Below, piece by piece: positions 15,794 to 24,414 of a stretch of 58,306 nucleotides of DNA. This DNA is from Bog-756 sp035534835. GTDB taxonomy: Bacteria; Actinomycetota; Acidimicrobiia; Acidimicrobiales; RAAP-2. Numbering within the stretch: the stretch's first letter is position 1; every line of letters begins with the position of its first letter. The notes beneath the pieces are model-generated. The model saw only the letters and a list, made by a program, of their open reading frames with translations. It did not search any database and was not told the DNA's origin. The stretch spans positions 1-58,306 of the forward strand of contig DATLRE010000005.1 in the NCBI GenBank assembly GCA_035534835.1. The letters are read 5' to 3'. The translations under genes and the position numbers were made by a program.

Positions 15794-17440
15794 GTGACGC
15801 TCCTCTATGAAGCCATGACCCAGTCCTTCGTCGACGAGGGCGTCGAGGTGGTGTTCTGCCTGATGGGCGACGGCAACAAGCACTGGTTGGTTGACATGGC
15901 GGCCCAGCGGGGCGTCCGCCTGGTCCATGCCCGGCACGAAGGAGCGGCGCTGGCCATGGCGGACGGCTACGCACGGGCCGGAGCGGGGGATCTGGTCGGC
16001 GTCTGTGCGGTCACCTATGGACCGGGGGTGACCCAGCTGTCCACCTCCTTGATGGTGGCGACGAAACACGGGACCCCTCTGGTGGTGTTCGCCGCCGACG
16101 TGCCCGACGGCATGCGCGACAGCGGCGGGCACCTCGACATCGACGAACGTGCGGTGCTCGAGGCCGCCGGCGCGTCCGTCCGGGAGATCCGGCACCCGCA
16201 GCGAGCCCGGGACGATGTGAGGCTGGCGTTCCACGATGCCCGTGTCCTCGGTCGACCGGTGGCGCTCCTGGTCGGTGTCGACGTGCAGGAGCAGTCGGTC
16301 GGCCACGGCGCCGCCTCGTCCGGAGGGCCCATCGCCATCCCCCGCGGAAGGGTTGCCCCTGATCCGCGCGCCGTGGACGACGCCGTCGACGTCCTGGCCC
16401 GAGCAGAGAGGCCACTGATCCTCGCCGGACGGGGTGCGATGGCTTCGGACGCCCGTGAGCTGGTCGTGGCCCTGGCCCACCGCCTAGGCGCCGTGGTGGC
16501 CACCACGTTCCTGGCCAAGGGCTGGCTGGACGAGTACCCGGCATCGGTGGGGATCGCCGGGGGATTCACCCTGGAGGAGTCCCGAGGGGTGATCGAGAGC
16601 GCCGACTGCGTTCTTGCCCTGGGTGCCAGCCTCAACGATCACACCACGGACCACGGGCGCCTGTTCGGGACGGCTGCCGTCGTGCAGGTTGATCTGCGCC
16701 CGCACGCCCTCGTCCGCAACCAGGAGGGATCCGACGTCTATCTCCGGGGCGACGTCTCCCAGACGGTTGGGGCGTTGCTCGCCGCCCTGGAGCAGACGGG
16801 ATCGGCGCCAGGCCCGTGGGCGGGATCGATCGACCCGGTGGCACTCGACCCCAGGTCCGCCCACGTCGCCTCGACACCGATCGACATCGAAGAGGGCCGT
16901 GTCGATCCTCGCCGGCTCATGCTGGCACTCGACCGCGTGCTGCCCGACGACGCCCTGATCGTCGTGGGAGGGGGCCATTTCATGGCGTTTGCCGCCCAGT
17001 ACCTCTCCAATCCGGGACGGCGCAGCTTCGAGATGGCCTTCGATTTCATGACGACGGGGCAGGCCGTGCCGACCGCCATCGGGGCTGCCGTGGCCAGGCC
17101 GGACCGGATGGTGGTGGCCATCGAGGGAGATGCCAGTTTCCTGATGCACGTCCAGGAGCTCGAGACCGCGGCACGCTCTGGCATCCCCCTGTTGGTCATG
17201 GTCATGAACGACGGGGCGCTCGGGGCCGAGTACCACAACCTCCGCGCTCACGGCCTCGATCCGTCGGAGGCTCTCGCGCCCACTCCAGACCTGGCTCGGC
17301 TGGGCCGGGCGTTGGGCGGGGCCGGGATGCGCCTCGACTCCCTCCAGCAGGTCGATGAGCTCATGGGTTGGTTCGAGCCGTCGGGTGGACCCCACGTGGT
17401 CGACTGTGCCATCTCGCGCCGAGTCGTCGGTCCCGTCTGA
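15794..17440 (+). CDS. Thiamine-diphosphate-dependent enzyme (acetolactate synthase / benzoylformate decarboxylase type)
   Basis: The 548-residue protein has the three-domain layout of POX/ALS-type enzymes: the catalytic glutamate in HARHEGAALAMADGYAR, a central Rossmann-like domain beginning LARAERPLILAGRGA, and the C-terminal ThDP/Mg site EGDASFLMHVQELETA followed by MVMNDGALGAEYH. Such enzymes decarboxylate or ligate 2-oxo acids. GTG 15794 is 28 nt after the permease stop. In this context a 2-oxo acid from ring cleavage is a plausible substrate; the exact reaction cannot be read from sequence. Confidence 0.88.
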   Translation: MTLLYEAMTQSFVDEGVEVVFCLMGDGNKHWLVDMAAQRGVRLVHARHEGAALAMADGYARAGAGDLVGVCAVTYGPGVTQLSTSLMVATKHGTPLVVFAADVPDGMRDSGGHLDIDERAVLEAAGASVREIRHPQRARDDVRLAFHDARVLGRPVALLVGVDVQEQSVGHGAASSGGPIAIPRGRVAPDPRAVDDAVDVLARAERPLILAGRGAMASDARELVVALAHRLGAVVATTFLAKGWLDEYPASVGIAGGFTLEESRGVIESADCVLALGASLNDHTTDHGRLFGTAAVVQVDLRPHALVRNQEGSDVYLRGDVSQTVGALLAALEQTGSAPGPWAGSIDPVALDPRSAHVASTPIDIEEGRVDPRRLMLALDRVLPDDALIVVGGGHFMAFAAQYLSNPGRRSFEMAFDFMTTGQAVPTAIGAAVARPDRMVVAIEGDASFLMHVQELETAARSGIPLLVMVMNDGALGAEYHNLRAHGLDPSEALAPTPDLARLGRALGGAGMRLDSLQQVDELMGWFEPSGGPHVVDCAISRRVVGPV

Positions 17441-17538
17441 TGCCGGAGCTGGTCGACGACGCCATGGGCGGGCGGGCCGGCCGGCCGTGGTCCGGTCTGG
17501 CCAGGTGTGTTCGCTGATCACGGGGGACAGATCAAGGG

Positions 17539-18717
17539 GTGTCCGCCGGGCTGCCAGGCTATACTCTTCCTACGAAACCGTCACCGCTTTCTACGTTGTT
17601 GCCCCGCTCCAGGGTGCAGAGTGTCCTCGACGTCGTCGGGGCGTTGCAGCAGGCTGCTTCGGCTAACGACGTGCAGTCCGCGTACCTGACCGCGATCTCC
17701 ACTGCGGTGTCGGCCGGCGGGCATGGCTTCTACGTGCTCGACCCCTCAAACGGGAGGCCGGTCGACGTGGTGGCGACGGTGCCCGACAGCTTCCTGGAGC
17801 GCTACGAGAACGAGGGACGCTACGACGACCCGGTGCTCGACCAGGCCATCGCCGCCCGAACCCCGATCGACTCGAGCCGGCTGTCCTCCGGACGGTCCTG
17901 GTCGGCTTCCGCCGTGCTCGCGGTGCTCCAGCAGGCCGGCTTCTATCACTCCCTCGAGGCACCGGTCCTGGTGGACGGTGAGGTCACGGCCACCTTGAAC
18001 ATGGCCCGCCAGCCGGAGGCGCCACCGTTCTCGAGACAAGACCTCACCGTCATGCGCCACGTCGCCGAACAGGTCGGTGCCGCGCTTACGCGCGCCCAGC
18101 GGTACGAGCAGGTCACCCGCGAGGCGCTCGTGCTGGCCGATGCGTTGGACGCTTCGGAGCAGCCCATCGTCATCACGACCGTGGAGGGACAGCTCATCTT
18201 CCGCAACCGGATGGCAGCTCGTCCGATGCCGGGGTCGTCTATGAGCTACTTCGACCGAGTACAGCCGGTGCTGGGCGCTGCGCTGGACCAGTTGCGCAGT
18301 GGCACCAAGCGGATCGCCAACGTCCAGGAGCACGTGGCGACGCACGCCGGCACCCAGTCCGAAGGGAACGCCGATCCTTCTATGGTGCGCAGATCGTCGC
18401 CCGGAGACGAACTGATGGCGGTCAAGGCCGTCCGGCTGCGATCCGGCAACAATGCCGTCGTCTCATTCGTCTCCCAACGCCACGCCCAGTCGATCGGCCT
18501 CCCCGACAGCGCCACCCCTCTCTCCCCGCGGGAGAGAGGCATCGCCGATCTGGTCAGCCGCGGACTCACCAACCGACAGATCGCCGAGCTCTCCTACGTG
18601 AGCGAGAACACGGTCAAGCAGCACCTCAAGCGCATTTTCACCAAGCTCGAGGTGAACTCACGTGCGGCGCTGGTCCAGGCGGTGTGGCAGGCGTCCACCT
18701 CCGACGACACGTCTTGA
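17539..18717 (+). CDS. GAF-domain LuxR-family transcriptional regulator
   Basis: The protein has an N-terminal GAF-like sensor region (about residues 30-190, ALQQAASANDVQSAYLTAIS onward), a linker, and a C-terminal LuxR/FixJ helix-turn-helix: PLSPRERGIADLVSRGLTNRQIAELSYVSENTVKQHL read in parts, ending KLEVNSRAALVQAVW. It lies just behind the importer and ThDP enzyme and is the best candidate controller of the divergent catabolic genes. The start is uncertain: GTG 17539 has AAGGG touching it, while a -10-like TATACT at 17560-17565 would favour GTG 17614, which still keeps the whole GAF region. Confidence 0.85.
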   Translation: MSAGLPGYTLPTKPSPLSTLLPRSRVQSVLDVVGALQQAASANDVQSAYLTAISTAVSAGGHGFYVLDPSNGRPVDVVATVPDSFLERYENEGRYDDPVLDQAIAARTPIDSSRLSSGRSWSASAVLAVLQQAGFYHSLEAPVLVDGEVTATLNMARQPEAPPFSRQDLTVMRHVAEQVGAALTRAQRYEQVTREALVLADALDASEQPIVITTVEGQLIFRNRMAARPMPGSSMSYFDRVQPVLGAALDQLRSGTKRIANVQEHVATHAGTQSEGNADPSMVRRSSPGDELMAVKAVRLRSGNNAVVSFVSQRHAQSIGLPDSATPLSPRERGIADLVSRGLTNRQIAELSYVSENTVKQHLKRIFTKLEVNSRAALVQAVWQASTSDDTS

Positions 18718-18764
18718 GGTGCCACGAAAGACGGAGAGTGACGCTTGCGGCCGACGACGAGGAC

Positions 18765-19103
18765 ATGAGCGTGGCTCGGCGACTCCGGACCGGCACGGGC
18801 ACATGGCGGGCGTCGGTCGCACTGGGCGCAGTGATGCTCGCCGCCACGGGGCGCTCGGCCAGTGTGCAGCCGTCCACCGCCGGGCTGGTGCTCTCACCCC
18901 CGGCCGGCACCTCGGTCTGTCCGTCCCGCCCGTCCTGCCCCGTGTCGTCGGCCTGTGCCAACTCCGAGCCTGTGGGTGGAGTGGCATGTGGCCCTCCCGC
19001 TGGCCAAGAGCGTCGCGGTCGGGTCAACTCGAATTGGCGCTTCCAGCGGATGAGAAAGGGCTGCCACTACACAAGGAAGGACTTGTCGAAGACACCCTCG
19101 TAG
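18765..19103 (+). CDS. Possible short secreted protein (weak)
   Basis: An open frame of 112 codons starts with an Arg-rich segment and a hydrophobic stretch (WRASVALGAVMLAATG) that could be a signal peptide, followed by a Pro/Cys/Ser-rich region. The remainder has no recognisable fold and turns basic. ATG 18765 has only a weak GAGG nearby. It could equally be the start of a decayed gene, since the adjoining DNA to 19699 is gene-poor. I do not recognise a family. Confidence 0.25.
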   Translation: MSVARRLRTGTGTWRASVALGAVMLAATGRSASVQPSTAGLVLSPPAGTSVCPSRPSCPVSSACANSEPVGGVACGPPAGQERRGRVNSNWRFQRMRKGCHYTRKDLSKTPS

Positions 19104-19699
19104 AGGCCCTCGAGGGGTGACCGCCTCAACCGCATCCTGACTGCCTTTCGTTCCGATCTCCTGAGCACTCGAACAGTGCCCACAAATCTCAGTGGCAGCA
19201 CTCCTGGCAGCATCGATAAGGCAAATGGCCGAGAAGCAGAGCTGGTAATCCTGGCTACCAGGAGTTTCCCGAATCTGAGTGCGCCCCCGAGATTTGAACC
19301 CGGAACCTGTGTTCTGATGGCACAGGAGTTGACGGACGAGTAGTTCCCGTTCCACCACCGTTCCATCAGACTCCCCGGATTGGACCGGACTTGCCAACAT
19401 CGATCGACGGCGGGGGAGTGCCAGGAGCGGAACTGACCAGGGGATTCGGATCCTTCACTGCCGTCCGGCACCGTTGCCGTCGTAGTTCAAGTCTCCCTCC
19501 GACGCGACAACGCGGGAAGCTTCCCGCTCACTGCAGTGGGCCTACCCCCTCCTGCCAAGAATGGATGTCTGGATTGCTGAGTCGGAGATGGGGCCTGGTG
19601 GGTGTGTCCGGCGTTCCGGTCGGACTCGCAACCATTCTGGAACGGTCTGACCCGACCCGGCGACGGGGGCACTCCGGCCGAGCTTCGGACGGATGTGAT
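19104..19699. other. Gene-poor region, lower GC, no supported gene
   Basis: No frame on either strand shows a convincing product here. The part around 19130-19300 looks visibly less GC-rich than the flanks. It contains the hairpin CTGGTA-N8-TACCAG around 19241-19262 and the tRNA-like relic described separately. The pattern suggests a scar of an excised or decayed element; I see no transposase or integrase. Confidence 0.4.
19287..19370 (-). other. tRNA 3'-end-like relic with adjacent hairpins
   Basis: Read on the minus strand, 19287-19303 forms a good T-arm (CCGGG-TTCAAAT-CTCGG, with one G-U pair). It is preceded by a perfect 6-bp hairpin (CCTGTG/CACAGG, 19306-19326) and followed by GGGCGCAC, which could be a 3' acceptor strand. 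No matching 5' acceptor strand or proper anticodon arm is found upstream. A second 8-bp inverted repeat joins 19313-19320 with 19363-19370 (TCTGATGG/CCATCAGA). It is best read as a partial or decayed tRNA, possibly an old attachment site, and not a working tRNA. Confidence 0.35.
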
Positions 19700-20563
19700 T
19701 CAGGCCTGCAGGTGGCGGTCGGGAGCCTCAGGGATGTCAAGCGGAGATCGTCGTTCGAGTAGCCATCCGAACTCGTTGCCCTGGGTACCCTCCTCGCCGG
19801 GTCGCACCGTATCGATGACGTCGAAACACGCTCTGAGCTCCCCTGCAGCGTAGGCCATCACGTCCTCGAATTCGCTCATGTCCCACACGTGCGCGTGTAC
19901 GGAGCGACGCCGATGCAGTTCTATCTCCTCCGAGCTCCGTTCGGAAATGAGCACATTGGTATCCCGACCGTCCCCCGTCGATTTCAGGCACCCGATGATG
20001 AAGTCGACGATATGAGCGTCGTCGACCTCTCGGACATCACGCCGGTACTCGTCGACGAGGTGCGCCAGTGGTGTGGGCGCTCGTTCACGGTCGAATGTTG
20101 AGTGCCGATCGGGCAACAGGAGGATCAGGAGACCACCAGGCCGGAGCACGCGGTGGATCTCCACGAGCATGGCCAGCGGATTGGCCAGATGCTCGATGAT
20201 GTGACTCGCAATGGCGAAGCTCTGACTCTCATCCACGATTACGTTGAGACGGTCAAGATCAAGGTTCACCGGAATGTCCGGTTGCAGAAACGTCTGAGGG
20301 TCGCCCAGTTCAGGAAAGAGCGAACTGTTCTCCCCCGGTTCCCACCGATCGAGGTAGCGGACCTTTACCCCAGCAGGCACTGGGAACGGACTGTGGCCCG
20401 GCCCGAGCTCGATTCCCTCACCGACGAGTCGAGATGCGAACCGGCGGCGGGCGGCGAGCGGATCCGGGACGGTCGCCTGTCCCTGCTCGACGAGACCCGC
20501 GGGAGGTTCCTGCTGTCCCGAAACGTCCATGTCCGTCCGTCGACGTGATCTAGGCCACGCCAT
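19700..20563 (-). CDS. SAM-dependent methyltransferase-like protein
   Basis: The 287-residue product has a class I methyltransferase layout: a GxGxx-like segment IELGPGHSPFPVPAG near residue 53, an acidic strand-end region, SHIIEHLANPLAMLVEIHRVLRPGG near the middle (read in parts) and LLILLLPDRHSTFDR. The pattern recalls methyltransferases from glycan or surface-polysaccharide loci that share the RxTPLxHLVxEY segment. ATG 20563 has TTGGAG 4 nt upstream; ATG 20530 is the alternative. It stands alone between a gene-poor region and another methyltransferase, so the acceptor is unknown. Confidence 0.75.
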   Translation of the reverse strand: MAWPRSRRRTDMDVSGQQEPPAGLVEQGQATVPDPLAARRRFASRLVGEGIELGPGHSPFPVPAGVKVRYLDRWEPGENSSLFPELGDPQTFLQPDIPVNLDLDRLNVIVDESQSFAIASHIIEHLANPLAMLVEIHRVLRPGGLLILLLPDRHSTFDRERAPTPLAHLVDEYRRDVREVDDAHIVDFIIGCLKSTGDGRDTNVLISERSSEEIELHRRRSVHAHVWDMSEFEDVMAYAAGELRACFDVIDTVRPGEEGTQGNEFGWLLERRSPLDIPEAPDRHLQA

Positions 20564-20946
20564 TCGACTCCAACCTCACCGTGCGGACCCAACCCATGAT
20601 TGCCGTGACAGTACCAAAGGACCCGTGGGAAACCCGGCAATCTGCGCCCCAGCTTCGGCTTCGCGTCCGCTCGGGACTACCGGATCCGCTGACTGCTCCA
20701 CGCCGGCGAGGCCGAACGGGCGCCTGCTCGTGCCGTGTCCGCCAACGTCTGCGATGCTCGCGGAGCGGGCTCGGCGCCACTCCACCGGCAGGTCCGGCGG
20801 GCGTCCAGTGCCCCGTTCTGTGCGGGTCTGCGCCTCAGCGAGGTCCCCGACATCGCCGGCCATGGCGCGGCTTCGGCCCGCCGCTCGGGTGGTCATCCGG
20901 CATCGGACGGCAGCGCTCCGTCGCATGGGCACGTGGCGCTCGAGTC
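20564..20946. other. Intergenic stretch with no supported gene
   Basis: This 383-nt gap separates two minus-strand methyltransferase genes. The open frames crossing it are Arg- and Pro-rich low-complexity translations typical of non-coding high-GC DNA. I see no hairpin, promoter or family signature that I would defend. Confidence 0.4.
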
Positions 20947-21789
20947 CTATTTCGTTCCCACGATGCAGCGCGCCACGCCCGGAACCCGGACCCTGTCGTC
21001 CTTGTCGAACGCGCGCACCTGCGCGATGACGCGTGCCCGGATCCGCTCCCGCGCCAGATCGTCGACCTGCTGGAGCGCCCCGACCGCGAGCGAGACGTGC
21101 TCGCTGATCATCTCCCAGTACTGGGCGGGCGAGCGCGTCACGAGTTCGACGCCGACGTCCCATTCGGCAATGTCTCGCAGCCCCGCGCCCTCGTACAGGG
21201 CACTGACGCATCCCGGTGCCGCACACCGGAACATGTTCGGCCCGTCCGGGTCGGGAGTCGCCAACACCGCCTCGGACTCGATTGCCTCCATGGCGATCGT
21301 CGTCCACGGGTTCTCCTCGGGCTTGATCCATACCGACGAACAGAGCCGTCCGCCCGGCCGGAGCACGCGCGCGAACTCGGCCGTCGCCCTTCCCATGTCG
21401 GGAAAGAACATGTACCCGAACCGGGCCGACACGCTGTCGAACGTGGCGTCGTCGAACGGCAGGGCGTCGGCGCTGCACACCTCCGTCTCGATGTTGGCGA
21501 CTCCTTGCGCCCGGGCCCGTCGTGCGGCGATGTCCAGCATCTCCGCCGCGAGGTCGGTCAGGACGACGCGTCCCTTCGGCGCCAGTCTCGCGATACTGAG
21601 ACCCGGCTCACCGGTGCCCGCGGCAATGTCGAGGTGCTCGTGGTCTTCCGCGATGTCGAGACACCCGATCATCGCTGCGCTGACCGGGCCCAGCTGCTCC
21701 ATGATGACCGAGTCCCACTTCTCCCAGCCCGCAGAGAGCCCGGCCCACGTCGCTCGCTGAGCGTCTCGGATCTCCTCCGCTCCCGGCAT
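20947..21789 (-). CDS. UbiE/COQ5-type SAM-dependent methyltransferase
   Basis: The 280-residue cytosolic protein has the class I motif I as LDIAAGTGEPGLSIARL, an acidic residue in VLTDLAAEML, ADALPFDDATFDSVSARFGYMFFPD (read in parts) and EFARVLRPGGRL, all typical of Methyltransf_11/UbiE-like enzymes. A long GGAGGAGGAGGG sequence just before ATG 21789 fixes the start and rejects the far longer open frame. It is not in an evident operon; 214 nt separate it from rsgA. The acceptor molecule is unknown. Confidence 0.88.
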   Translation of the reverse strand: MPGAEEIRDAQRATWAGLSAGWEKWDSVIMEQLGPVSAAMIGCLDIAEDHEHLDIAAGTGEPGLSIARLAPKGRVVLTDLAAEMLDIAARRARAQGVANIETEVCSADALPFDDATFDSVSARFGYMFFPDMGRATAEFARVLRPGGRLCSSVWIKPEENPWTTIAMEAIESEAVLATPDPDGPNMFRCAAPGCVSALYEGAGLRDIAEWDVGVELVTRSPAQYWEMISEHVSLAVGALQQVDDLARERIRARVIAQVRAFDKDDRVRVPGVARCIVGTK

Positions 21790-22003
21790 CGGCCCTCCTC
21801 CTCCTGATGCGTCCTCCGGACGCGAAGGTACTCCTTGGCCGCAGCCGACACCGCCCGGTCGGGCCTCGTCCTGCCACCCGGTCCGGCCGCACACGACGAC
21901 GAGTGCGGCATGTGCCGGCTCCGGCGGAGTCGACGGCCGGCAGGGCGCGCACGGCAACCTTCCGTCGAGCACGGCGGCCACACCGCCGGTGGGGCGGGTC
22001 GGG

Positions 22004-23026
22004 TCAGCCGTCGCTCTTGAAGCGCTTGTAGTTCTTGACGGCCCGTCCGAAACGGCGATCGGCCGCACGCCGGCCCTGTTCGTCGGCCCGCAGCGCAGCC
22101 GCCGCCGCTTCCTGCCGCAGCGACTCCCAGGCGGCGAACCGCTCGAGGGACACGTGGCCGCCCGCCACCGCCGTCCGCACGGCACAGCCAGGTTCAGACC
22201 CGTGGGTGCAGTTCCGGTAGTGGCAGTCCATGGCGTACTCCTCGATCTCGGGGAACACCGAGTCGACCGTCGACTCGTCGGTCCAGAGGCCGACCTCGCG
22301 CAGTCCGGGCGTGTCGACGAGCACGCCACCACCGGGAAGTGGGTGCAGCTCCCGTGACGTGGTCGTATGACGTCCCCGATGGTCGGTGGCCCGGACGGAC
22401 GACACCGATGCGACCTCGCCGCCGACGAGCGCGTTGACCAGCGTCGACTTACCGGCCCCCGACTCGCCCACCAACGCCAGTGTCCGCCCGTCGACATGAC
22501 GGCGCAGGTCGTCGAGGCCCGCACCAGTCACGCACGAGACAGCCACGACGTCGAGCATCGGGTCGATCTCCTGCACCCGGCCGATGAGCGCGTCGACACC
22601 ACCTTCCTCCTGGACGAGGTCGATCTTGGTGAGCACGACCAGCGGTACGGCTCCGGAATCCCAGATCTGCGTCCGCGTGCGAAACATGCGACCGGCCTTG
22701 AGCGGTCGGTCCGCGCCGAACACCATGGCCACGACATCGACGTTTGCGGCCAGCAGCTGCTCGTCCGCCCCGGGACCGCGACGGCGCAGCAGGGACGAGC
22801 GCTCCAGGAGGTCGACGATCACCGCGCCGCCCTCGACCACGACCCAGTCACCGACCGTGAGCACGGCGACGTTGCGGCGGACCGGCAGATGGATGAGCCC
22901 GCTCGAGGTCGCTACGAGCGGCGCGGCGCGATCGTGTCGCACGATGCGGCCCGGCTGGGTGTCACCGTCCGCGAAGCGGGCGAAGAGGACGGACCAGTGA
23001 TCATCCCAACCGTAGGCACCGAGCAT
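22004..23026 (-). CDS. rsgA: Ribosome small-subunit-dependent GTPase RsgA
   Basis: The 340-residue protein has the circularly permuted GTPase order of RsgA (YjeQ): G4 TKID (133-136) comes before the P-loop GESGAGKS (187-194), followed by DTPG (238-241). The C-terminal zinc knuckle uses C268, C273, H275 and C281, after an N-terminal OB-fold region (VGDWVVVEGG). RsgA checks late 30S maturation. ATG 23026 is chosen because TACCGT lies 7 nt before it, the spacing of a leaderless start; no Shine-Dalgarno sequence is seen. Confidence 0.95.
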   Translation of the reverse strand: MLGAYGWDDHWSVLFARFADGDTQPGRIVRHDRAAPLVATSSGLIHLPVRRNVAVLTVGDWVVVEGGAVIVDLLERSSLLRRRGPGADEQLLAANVDVVAMVFGADRPLKAGRMFRTRTQIWDSGAVPLVVLTKIDLVQEEGGVDALIGRVQEIDPMLDVVAVSCVTGAGLDDLRRHVDGRTLALVGESGAGKSTLVNALVGGEVASVSSVRATDHRGRHTTTSRELHPLPGGGVLVDTPGLREVGLWTDESTVDSVFPEIEEYAMDCHYRNCTHGSEPGCAVRTAVAGGHVSLERFAAWESLRQEAAAAALRADEQGRRAADRRFGRAVKNYKRFKSDG

Positions 23027-23033
23027 CGTTACG

Positions 23034-23039
23034 ACGGTA
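23034..23039 (-). promoter_or_regulatory. Leaderless -10 element of rsgA
   Basis: On the minus strand TACCGT is followed by 7 nt and then the rsgA ATG, so transcription would begin at or next to the start codon. No ribosome binding site exists between them. This is one of nine similar arrangements in the window. Confidence 0.5.
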
Positions 23040-23250
23040 CCCCTGTCGGGCGGCAACGCCGCCCGACATGATCGCCCTGCCGACCGCACCGGATCAAACG
23101 CTCCCGGCCCGATACGAAGGCCGCCACGGCCCGCGTCTGCTCAAGGTCGGCCCCGTCCGCGTCGAAGGATCGTCTACGGGTTCCGGGTCCTGCCCGACGC
23201 GGAGAACGGATGCGCGCACGATGCGGACGGCGCGGAACGGAGAGACCGGA

Positions 23251-24276
23251 ATGGCAGACCATCAGGCGGGATGGCTCCTAGACGTCGAGGACTCGGCCCC
23301 GGCCTCCGGCGGACTTCCCCTGCTCCCTCCCATGCCTCCTCCGCCGGGCCCGCCCCTGCCCCTGCCCGTCCCCTCCCTCCTCCAGCCATTCGAGGCACCG
23401 GCACCACCGCTGTGGCCGACGACCCCGGGTGACGTCGTGATCTCGAGCAGCGACCACCCCGCCACGAGTCGACGGAGACTCGCCACGTTCGTGATCGGGG
23501 CGGTGGTGGTGCTCGGTGCCGGCACCTACGGGGCCATGCTCCTCGCCACGGACGGGACTGCGCCGCTCGCCATCCAGTCGCCCACGGAGGCGAATTCGAA
23601 GCTCTATGCCGCGGCTGTGGAAGTCGGTACCTTCCACTACGTGAGCAGCTCCTCCGCGGAGATCGCCGGCGGGAAGGTGACGGGTACCCAGAGCGGTGAC
23701 GTCGGGCAGAGCGAAGGAGTCCAGTACCTGACCAGCGGGGTGGGGGACTACGAGGTCATTGTCGTCGGTTCTGCGGCCTACATGAGCGCCGACCTGGCGA
23801 CCCTGGAGAACGTGCTCGGCTACTCGCCTTCGGAGGCCGCGCCGTTCGTCCACCAGTGGATCGCCTTCGCTCCCTCCGACGCCCCCTACAAGGCGGTGGC
23901 CGCCAATGTCACGACGGAGACCACCTGGACCAACAGTTCCGCGTCCCCGACGGACGGGTTGCCACAGACTCCGGTATCCGTGACCGGCGTATTCACCGCC
24001 AACGGCGAACCCGTCCAGTCCGTCCGCTACGTGATCGACGGAGGCAACGCGGCCGCCGGGGACACGTATTCCGGAAGCGAATCGATCACCTTTGCCGCAA
24101 CCGACCCGCACCTGCCTCGCGTCGCCACCGAGCGCCTGTCCGGAACGGTGAGTCAGCGACCGACAACGTCGAGCACCCGAACCACCTTCAGTCACTGGGG
24201 CGAATCCGTCAGCGTGAAGGCGCCGACGACGACGATCGCGTATTCGACCCTTCCCCAACCCTCCACGACAGCATGA
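23251..24276 (+). CDS. Single-pass membrane protein with proline-rich cytosolic tail and secreted domain
   Basis: The 341-residue protein has a Pro/Leu-rich N-terminal tail (about residues 20-60), an Arg-rich stop signal RRRL, one hydrophobic helix (about 75-95, ATFVIGAVVVLGAGTYGAML), and an external domain of about 240 residues rich in Ser, Thr and Gly. That domain has an alternating pattern (VQYLTSGVGDYEVIVVGSAAYM, read in parts) that hints at a beta-rich LppX/LprG-like or similar fold, but I do not recognise a family. ATG 23251 follows GGAGAGACCGGA. It is divergent from rsgA and precedes the ATP-grasp gene. Confidence 0.7.
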   Translation: MADHQAGWLLDVEDSAPASGGLPLLPPMPPPPGPPLPLPVPSLLQPFEAPAPPLWPTTPGDVVISSSDHPATSRRRLATFVIGAVVVLGAGTYGAMLLATDGTAPLAIQSPTEANSKLYAAAVEVGTFHYVSSSSAEIAGGKVTGTQSGDVGQSEGVQYLTSGVGDYEVIVVGSAAYMSADLATLENVLGYSPSEAAPFVHQWIAFAPSDAPYKAVAANVTTETTWTNSSASPTDGLPQTPVSVTGVFTANGEPVQSVRYVIDGGNAAAGDTYSGSESITFAATDPHLPRVATERLSGTVSQRPTTSSTRTTFSHWGESVSVKAPTTTIAYSTLPQPSTTA

Positions 24277-24401
24277 CCGTCCGGATGCACCCCGCACGTG
24301 CACCTGTGGCCCGGCGATCTGGCCGGAGCGACGTCGCGCCGGGAGACGCCATTGCGGAGGGGCGCCCCCTGGCCGCACCCTGGTGAACCGGGGGGCTCCG
24401 G

Positions 24402-24407
24402 TACGCT
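24402..24407 (+). promoter_or_regulatory. Leaderless -10 element of the ATP-grasp gene
   Basis: TACGCT is followed by 7 nt and then GTG 24415, with no Shine-Dalgarno sequence between. The spacing predicts a transcript that starts on the GTG. Confidence 0.5.
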
Positions 24408-24414
24408 CGAAACC

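Noticed and set aside
17537..17572. Promoter with TATACT at 17560-17565 for the GAF-LuxR gene
   Set aside because: The -10 is good, but the hexamer 17 nt upstream (GGGGTG) is not a -35, so it is only used as a hint about the start codon.
19280..19380. A complete tRNA gene on the minus strand
   Set aside because: The T-arm is good, but no matching 5' acceptor strand, D-arm or 7-nt anticodon loop with U33 could be folded.
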